From Silvimonas sp. (GTDB taxonomy: Bacteria; Pseudomonadota; Gammaproteobacteria; Burkholderiales; Chitinibacteraceae): DNA of 8,884 nucleotides. The notes under the pieces were generated by a model, which saw only the letters and a list, made by a program, of their open reading frames with translations, searched no databases and had not been told where the DNA came from. The position numbers were made by a program, and so were the translations under genes. Of the stretch, positions 5,050 to 8,884 are shown piece after piece. The DNA is taken from contig JASLES010000070.1 in NCBI GenBank assembly GCA_030151005.1, forward strand, positions 1 to 8,884. The letters are read 5' to 3'. Position 1 is the first letter of the stretch. Every line of letters begins with the position of its first letter.

Positions 5050-5976
5050 ATGAAACTGGCATTTGTCTTCCCCGGCCAAGGCTCCCAGTCTATCGGCATG
5101 ATGAACGCATGGGCCGATGTGCCCGTGGTCAAAGCCACGTTTGATGAAGCCTCTGGCGTATTGGGTCTGGACCTATGGCAAATGGTTGCCGAAGGTCCGG
5201 CCGAGGCGCTTAACGCCACCGTCAATACCCAGCCTGTCATGTTGACCGCCGGCATTGCAGCCTGGCGCGCCTGGCAAGCCCGTGGCGGCCGTGCGCCGGA
5301 TCTGCTGGCTGGTCACAGCCTGGGTGAATACGCTGCGCTGGTTGCTGCGGGTTCGCTCGCCTTTGGTGATGCCCTGCAACTGGTACGCCTGCGGGCCGAG
5401 GCCATGCAAAATGCGGTGCCGGCCGGAGAAGGCGCCATGGCTGCCGTATTGGGTCTGGATGACGCCGCTGTCGTTGCCGCATGTGCGCAAGCCGCTGAGG
5501 GCGACGTGGTCCAGGCCGTCAACTTCAACTCGCCCGGTCAGGTGGTGATTGCTGGTTCCAAGGCGGCGGTCGAGCGCGCGTGCGAAGCCGCCAAGGGCGC
5601 AGGTGCCAAGCGCGCCATGCTGCTGCCGGTTTCGGTGCCGTCCCACTGCGATCTGATGAAGCCCGCTGCCGAGGTGCTTAAGGCCCGTCTGGCCGCTGTC
5701 ACCATTGCATCTCCTGAAATACCGGTGGTGCACAATGCGGATGTTGCCGCTTATAGCGATCCTGACCGTATCCGCGATGCGCTGGTGCGTCAGTTGTATA
5801 TGCCGGTGCGCTGGGTTGAAACCGTACAGCACATGGCAGCAGCCGGTGTCACTGTGATCGCCGAATGCGGTCCGGGCAAGGTGCTGGCAGGTCTGAACAA
5901 GCGTATCGCCGCCGACGCTCAGCAAGTTGCGCTGACCGATCCGGCCGCGCTGGATGCTTTGGCCGCCGCGCTCTGA
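5050..5976 (+). CDS. fabD: Malonyl-CoA:ACP transacylase (FabD)
   Basis: FabD moves malonyl from CoA to the phosphopantetheine of AcpP, giving the elongation substrate. The 308-residue protein has the normal length and motifs: FPGQGSQ (7-13), nucleophile Ser90 in GHSLGEY (88-94), Arg115, NFNSPGQVVIAG (158-169), and catalytic His199 in VPSHC. ATG at 5050 has AGGAG (5038-5042) 7 nt upstream and matches the family N terminus MKLAFVFPGQG. Upstream in-frame codons from 4960 lack family similarity and are excluded. The 171-nt gap to fabH holds a terminator and candidate promoter; fabG follows after 77 nt. Confidence 0.98.
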   Translation: MKLAFVFPGQGSQSIGMMNAWADVPVVKATFDEASGVLGLDLWQMVAEGPAEALNATVNTQPVMLTAGIAAWRAWQARGGRAPDLLAGHSLGEYAALVAAGSLAFGDALQLVRLRAEAMQNAVPAGEGAMAAVLGLDDAAVVAACAQAAEGDVVQAVNFNSPGQVVIAGSKAAVERACEAAKGAGAKRAMLLPVSVPSHCDLMKPAAEVLKARLAAVTIASPEIPVVHNADVAAYSDPDRIRDALVRQLYMPVRWVETVQHMAAAGVTVIAECGPGKVLAGLNKRIAADAQQVALTDPAALDALAAAL

Positions 5977-5997
5977 ATCAAACCGCAGCGTGAAGCA

Positions 5998-6013
5998 CTG
6001 CCAGGACTGGCAG
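5998..6013 (+). other. Small hairpin between fabD and fabG
   Basis: CTGCCA (5998-6003) pairs with TGGCAG (6008-6013) around GGAC. There is no following T-run, so it is unlikely to terminate. It sits 28 nt before the fabG Shine-Dalgarno and could influence mRNA decay or simply be incidental. Confidence 0.45.
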
Positions 6014-6053
6014 CCTTTACGGCCGCGTTAAACGAATTTGAGGAGATCCACTC

Positions 6054-6797
6054 ATGAGTCTTGAAGGCAAGATTGCGCTGGTGACTGGCGCATCGCGCGG
6101 CATTGGCCAGGCCATTGCGCTTGAACTGGCAAAGCAAGGTGCCACCGTATTGGGTACGGCAACGTCTGACAGCGGTGCCGAGGCGATTACCGCATACTTG
6201 AACGCGGCGGGTGCCAAAGGGCTGGGCCTGCGTTTGCAAGTGACCGAAGAGGGCGCATGCGAAGCCATCGTCAGCCAGATTGAAAAAGAATTTGGCGCAA
6301 TCACCATCCTGGTCAACAATGCCGGCATCACCCGCGATAATTTGCTGATGCGCATGAAAGACGAGGAATGGGACGCTATCATGGCGACCAACCTCAAGCC
6401 CGTGTACCAGCTTTCAAAAGCGGTCATTCGTGGCATGATGAAGGCCCGCTGGGGCCGGATTGTGAATATTGCCTCTGTCGTTGGCGCAACAGGTAACCCG
6501 GGTCAAACCAACTATTCGGCTGCCAAGGCAGCGTTGTTTGGTTTCACCAAATCCCTGGCGCGTGAAATTGGCAGCCGTGGCGTGACCGTGAATGCTGTGG
6601 CGCCAGGCTTTATTGATACCGACATGACCAAGGTGTTGCCGGAAGAACAAAAGGCAAAACTGGTCGAAAGCATTGCGCTGGGCCGCCTGGGCGACCCGCA
6701 GGACATCGCCGATGCAGTGGCGTTCCTTGCCAGCGACAAGGCCGGTTACGTCACCGGCAATACGCTGCATGTGAACGGCGGCATGTTCATGAACTGA
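6054..6797 (+). CDS. fabG: 3-oxoacyl-ACP reductase (FabG)
   Basis: FabG is the NADPH-dependent reductase of beta-ketoacyl-ACP in each elongation cycle. The 247-residue short-chain dehydrogenase has the Rossmann motif TGASRGIG (11-18), NNAG (88-91), and the catalytic set Asn113, Ser141, Tyr154 and Lys158 (YSAAK). Further family signatures are PGFIDTDMT and the C-terminal VTGNTLHVNGGMFMN. ATG at 6054 follows AGGAG (6041-6045) at 8 nt. Placement between fabD and acpP separates this housekeeping FabG from the many related SDR enzymes. It is followed by a mismatched hairpin and then a terminator-like structure before acpP. Confidence 0.97.
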   Translation: MSLEGKIALVTGASRGIGQAIALELAKQGATVLGTATSDSGAEAITAYLNAAGAKGLGLRLQVTEEGACEAIVSQIEKEFGAITILVNNAGITRDNLLMRMKDEEWDAIMATNLKPVYQLSKAVIRGMMKARWGRIVNIASVVGATGNPGQTNYSAAKAALFGFTKSLAREIGSRGVTVNAVAPGFIDTDMTKVLPEEQKAKLVESIALGRLGDPQDIADAVAFLASDKAGYVTGNTLHVNGGMFMN

Positions 6798-6803
6798 TTC
6801 TTG

Positions 6804-6833
6804 CCGGCAGGCGTTTTGACTCACGCGTGCCGG
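6804..6833 (+). other. Hairpin just after fabG
   Basis: CCGGCA (6804-6809) pairs with TGCCGG (6828-6833). After one G/G mismatch, GCGT (6811-6814) pairs with ACGC (6823-6826) around an 8-nt loop. It starts 6 nt after the fabG stop and has no T-run. It may protect the fabG mRNA end; the stronger terminator candidate is farther on at 6890-6916. Confidence 0.5.
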
Positions 6834-6889
6834 AGAATGGAAGTAGTGTTACCACCGTATGGCGTGTGCATTTTCATCAATTGAAAGCT

Positions 6890-6916
6890 CTGGTGCTTGG
6901 CGCGCCGGTTTTTTTT
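6890..6916 (+). terminator. Intrinsic terminator ending the fabD-fabG transcript
   Basis: CTGGTGC (6890-6896) pairs with GCGCCGG (6902-6908) around TTGGC, giving 7 bp including two G-T pairs, followed by eight consecutive Ts (6909-6916). The form is a standard intrinsic terminator, although the stem is short. It physically overlaps the acpP promoter: the loop holds most of the -35 and the T-tract is the spacer. Confidence 0.7.
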
Positions 6917-6924
6917 GGTAGAAT
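6897..6924 (+). promoter_or_regulatory. Predicted acpP promoter
   Basis: TTGGCG (6897-6902) and TAGAAT (6919-6924) are spaced by 16 nt. The -10 matches 5/6 of consensus and equals that of the tRNA-Leu promoter. A GCGGAC discriminator follows, giving a start near 6931 and a leader of about 37 nt. A dedicated promoter suits acpP, whose product is needed in large excess over the enzymes. Confidence 0.65.
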
Positions 6925-6967
6925 GCGGACGCATTTTTCCGAATCTTAGAAAGGCTTGGCTAAACCC

Positions 6968-7207
6968 ATGGAAAACATCGAACAGCGCGTGAAGAAAATC
7001 GTTGCTGAGCAACTTGGCGTACCGGAAACCGACGTCAAAATCGAATCGTCCTTCGTGAACGATCTCGGCGCCGACTCCCTCGACACCGTTGAGCTGGTGA
7101 TGGCACTCGAAGAAGAATTCGAATGCGAGATCCCGGACGAAGAAGCTGAGAAGATCACTACTGTTCAGCAAGCGATTGACTACGTCAGCGCCCACCTGAG
7201 CAAGTAA
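6968..7207 (+). CDS. acpP: Acyl carrier protein (AcpP)
   Basis: AcpP carries growing acyl chains on 4'-phosphopantetheine and serves FabD, FabH, FabG, FabF and PlsX. The 79-residue, strongly acidic protein has the modification site Ser37 in the invariant DLGADSLDTVEL (32-43), and EEFECEIPDEEAEKI in helix III. The start is ATG at 6968 (MENIEQRVKKI), the family N terminus. AAAGG lies 13 nt upstream, unusually far. An in-frame TTG at 6956 is only 1 nt from that site and is rejected. The gene has its own predicted promoter and is followed by a 195-nt gap before fabF. Confidence 0.98.
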   Translation: MENIEQRVKKIVAEQLGVPETDVKIESSFVNDLGADSLDTVELVMALEEEFECEIPDEEAEKITTVQQAIDYVSAHLSK

Positions 7208-7223
7208 TCGTTCCGATTCGTCG

Positions 7224-7246
7224 CCATAGCCGCTTTGCGGTTGTGG
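7224..7246 (+). other. Hairpin in the acpP-fabF spacer
   Basis: CCATAGCCGC (7224-7233) pairs with GCGGTTGTGG (7237-7246) around TTT: 10 bp with two G-T pairs, 16 nt after the acpP stop. There is no T-run. It could set the 3' end of an abundant short acpP mRNA by blocking exonucleases while allowing some readthrough to fabF. I see no convincing promoter or gene in the rest of 7208-7402. Confidence 0.55.
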
Positions 7247-7402
7247 TCAGAGCGGTGCGCAAGACCAACGCCTGCATCAGTGACTTCAGTCCGTCTTCTC
7301 AATGCGTTTACGCGCTGTGAAGATTGACTGGGGAAGTCTGACTGCGGGCGCTGCGCCATTGCCGCCGCTCTTGTTACATCCGGTTCACTCTCGGAGATTA
7401 CC

Positions 7403-8644
7403 GTGTCCAAACGTAGAGTAGTCGTTACCGGCCTCGGTCATGTTTCGCCCGTGGGCAATGACGTGGCAACAGGCTGGGCGAATCTTCTCGCCGGCAAATC
7501 CGGCATCAGCAAGATCACCCGCTTTGATCCAACGGACTACGCCTGCCAGATCGCCGGTGAAGTCAAAGAATTCGACATCAGTACCTATATTTCGCCCAAA
7601 GACGCGCGCCGTATGGATGTGTTCATCCATTACGGGATTGCTGCGGCTTTCCAGGCCATTGCTGATTCGGGCATTGAAGAAGTCCCGGATCTGGACAAAA
7701 CCCGTGTTGGCGTGAATATCGGTTCTGGTATTGGCGGCCTGCCGTTGATCGAAGAAACCGGTGCCACTTTGCTGGCCGGTGGCCCGCGCAAGATTGGTCC
7801 GTTCTTCATCCCGGGTTCGCTGACCAACCTGATTGCTGGTCACGTGACCATCTACAAGGGCTTTCAAGGCCCGAGCTATGGCATCGTGTCTGCCTGCACG
7901 ACCGGTGCACATTGCATTGGCGATGCAGCCCGCATGATCCAGTACGGCGATGCCGACGTGATGGTCGCTGGCGGCGCAGAAGGCGCAGTGACCGGGCTGG
8001 GCATTGGTGGTTTTGCCGCCATGAAGGCGCTGTCTACCCGCAATGATGATCCGGCTGGTGCTTCCCGTCCGTGGGATAAGGGCCGTGATGGCTTTGTCAT
8101 GGGCGAAGGTGCTGGCGTGCTGGTGCTGGAAGACTACGATCACGCCGTCAAGCGTGGCGCAAAGATTTACGCTGAGCTGGTTGGCTTTGGCATGAGCTCC
8201 GACGCGCACCACATTACCGCACCGAGTGCCGAAGGCCCGGCTCGCGGCGTGGTCAACGCGCTGCGTGACGCCCGTATCAACCTGGATGAAGTGGATTATG
8301 TCAACGCGCATGGCACTTCGACCCCGCTGGGCGATGCCAATGAAACCAATGCCTTGAAGATGGCTTTTGGTGACCACGCGAAGAAACTGGTCGTGAACTC
8401 CACCAAATCCATGACCGGTCACTTGCTGGGTGGCGCGGGTGGTGTAGAAGCCGTGTACTCGGTACTGGCGCTGCACAACCAGGTGTCCCCACCGACCATC
8501 AACCTGGATGACCAGGACGTTGAGGGCGGTTGCGATCTGGATTACGTGGCCAATACCGCGCGTGACATGAATATCCGCGTGGCGATCTCCAACTCCTTCG
8601 GGTTTGGCGGTACAAACGGTACGCTGGTGTTCAAACGCGTTTAA
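7403..8644 (+). CDS. fabF: Beta-ketoacyl-ACP synthase II (FabF)
   Basis: FabF elongates acyl-ACP with malonyl-ACP, including the temperature-sensitive step to cis-vaccenoyl chains in well-studied relatives. The 413-residue protein has the KAS I/II catalytic residues: Cys165 in SACTTGAHC, His303 in NAHGTSTPLGD, Lys335 and His340 in STKSMTGHLLGGAGG. RVGVNIGSGIGG, PFFIPGS and the C-terminal SFGFGGTNGTLVF also fit. The start is GTG at 7403 (VSKRRVVVTGLG, read as Met), with CGGAG (7392-7396) 6 nt upstream. Length and the position after acpP favour FabF over FabB. The stop at 8642-8644 is followed by a strong terminator. Confidence 0.98.
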   Translation: MSKRRVVVTGLGHVSPVGNDVATGWANLLAGKSGISKITRFDPTDYACQIAGEVKEFDISTYISPKDARRMDVFIHYGIAAAFQAIADSGIEEVPDLDKTRVGVNIGSGIGGLPLIEETGATLLAGGPRKIGPFFIPGSLTNLIAGHVTIYKGFQGPSYGIVSACTTGAHCIGDAARMIQYGDADVMVAGGAEGAVTGLGIGGFAAMKALSTRNDDPAGASRPWDKGRDGFVMGEGAGVLVLEDYDHAVKRGAKIYAELVGFGMSSDAHHITAPSAEGPARGVVNALRDARINLDEVDYVNAHGTSTPLGDANETNALKMAFGDHAKKLVVNSTKSMTGHLLGGAGGVEAVYSVLALHNQVSPPTINLDDQDVEGGCDLDYVANTARDMNIRVAISNSFGFGGTNGTLVFKRV

Positions 8645-8661
8645 CCGCGTCTGTTCCAGAC

Positions 8662-8691
8662 AAAAAGGGCTGCCTCCGCGCAGCCCTTTTT
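8662..8691. terminator. Strong intrinsic terminator after fabF
   Basis: A perfect 12-bp stem pairs 8662-8673 with 8680-8691 around CTCCGC, with five As at its left end and five Ts at its right. It starts 18 nt after the fabF stop, and its symmetry would allow termination in both directions. It closes the lipid cluster and separates it from pabB. Confidence 0.93.
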
Positions 8692-8701
8692 ATTTGTGGT
8701 G

Positions 8702-8722
8702 GCGATGAATGATTGTCATCGC
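8702..8722. repeat. Dyad GCGATGA-N7-TCATCGC upstream of the pabB-like gene
   Basis: Perfect 7-bp arms at 8702-8708 and 8716-8722 flank a 7-nt spacer, a total of 21 bp, which suits binding by a dimeric regulator on one or two helical turns. It lies about 20-40 nt upstream of the predicted -10, in the -35 region or just beyond. Its role is unknown. Confidence 0.4.
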
Positions 8723-8740
8723 AAGGTGAGGGTGCAAGCC

Positions 8741-8749
8741 TGATAAAAT
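8741..8749 (+). promoter_or_regulatory. Predicted extended -10 promoter of the pabB-like gene
   Basis: TGATAAAAT contains the TGn extension and TAAAAT, 5/6 to the -10 consensus. No good -35 is spaced correctly; TTGTCA at 8713-8718 is 25 nt away. The start point expected 7-8 nt downstream of the -10 falls at or beside the A of the ATG at 8757, so the mRNA may be leaderless. Confidence 0.55.
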
Positions 8750-8756
8750 TGCGGCC

Positions 8757-8884
8757 ATGACTTCAGCATTTCACGTTCGCGATCTCTCGGGCCCGATTAA
8801 TCTGGCCGATCTCCACGCCGCTGCGCCGGCGCGTTTTCCATTGTTGATGCAATCTTCCGGTCAGACCGGCTGGGATATCTTGCT
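8757..8884 (+). CDS. pabB: Start of a probable aminodeoxychorismate synthase component I (PabB)
   Basis: The frame opens at ATG 8757 and runs off the right edge after 42 full codons. The visible protein starts MTSAFHVRDLSGPINLADLH and includes FPLLMQSSGQTGWDIL. That resembles the N-terminal segment of PabB-type chorismate enzymes (PFLLxS...G..DIL), which bears the start of the anthranilate synthase component I N-terminal domain. PabB with PabA makes 4-amino-4-deoxychorismate for folate. Location after fabF parallels pabC in E. coli. The catalytic domain is outside the window, so a TrpE-like or fused PabBC protein cannot be excluded. No Shine-Dalgarno is visible before the ATG. Confidence 0.6.
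   Translation, partial: MTSAFHVRDLSGPINLADLHAAAPARFPLLMQSSGQTGWDIL

Noticed and set aside
5173..5925. 250-codon open frame antisense to fabD
   Set aside because: Shadow of fabD with no recognisable family features.
6956..6967. TTG start adding four residues to AcpP
   Set aside because: The purine-rich site is only 1 nt away from this TTG, and the family N terminus begins at ATG 6968.
7302..7421. 39-codon frame in the acpP-fabF spacer overlapping the fabF start
   Set aside because: No ribosome site, no recognisable features, and it could be chance; only the overlap with fabF is suggestive.
7385..8476. 363-codon open frame antisense to fabF
   Set aside because: Shadow of fabF; no promoter, ribosome site or protein-like motif pattern.
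1..8884. CRISPR array, insertion sequence, prophage or other mobile element
   Set aside because: No regularly spaced repeats, transposase or integrase frames, or paired terminal repeats were seen; gene content is core.

Overview
The window is a conserved chromosomal region: the fatty-acid-biosynthesis cluster yceD-rpmF-plsX-fabH-fabD-fabG-acpP-fabF, followed by the start of a pabB-like gene. A divergent maf/yceF plus methyltransferase pair, a tRNA-Leu(GAG) gene and a truncated leftward gene lie upstream. The yceF<->yceD-rpmF-plsX-fabHDG-acpP-fabF order matches gamma- and betaproteobacteria. Protein sequence style, moderate-to-high GC and pabB rather than pabC after fabF suggest a betaproteobacterium, perhaps Neisseriales-like; that placement is inference. 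No mobile element, CRISPR array, toxin or phage gene was seen.

Layout. 1-194 (-): 5' part of an unrecognised gene. 317-463 (+): a promoter and tRNA-Leu(GAG). 478-509: a bidirectional terminator shared with the leftward pair. 521-1830 (-): maf/yceF then an RsmI-related methyltransferase, overlapping by 4 nt. 1863-1892: overlapping divergent promoters sharing one AT-rich block. 1921-8644 (+): the lipid cluster with L32. 8662-8691: terminator. 8741-8884 (+): extended -10 promoter and the start of pabB.

How it works together. PlsX makes acyl-phosphate for phospholipid synthesis. FabD loads malonyl onto ACP (AcpP), FabH starts chains from acetyl-CoA and malonyl-ACP, FabG reduces beta-ketoacyl-ACP, and FabF elongates. 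RpmF (L32) and YceD connect the cluster to ribosome production. All enzymes have intact catalytic residues.

The most unusual content is non-coding. An intrinsic terminator sits between fabH and fabD, followed by a candidate promoter with a dyad on its -35. A terminator upstream of acpP has its loop and T-tract inside the acpP promoter. A perfect 16-bp palindrome and a long hairpin lie between rpmF and plsX. Hairpins occur at almost every gene junction. This suggests a segmented, differentially expressed cluster rather than one uniform operon. No new biochemical system is evident, and the regulatory readings are predictions from sequence alone.
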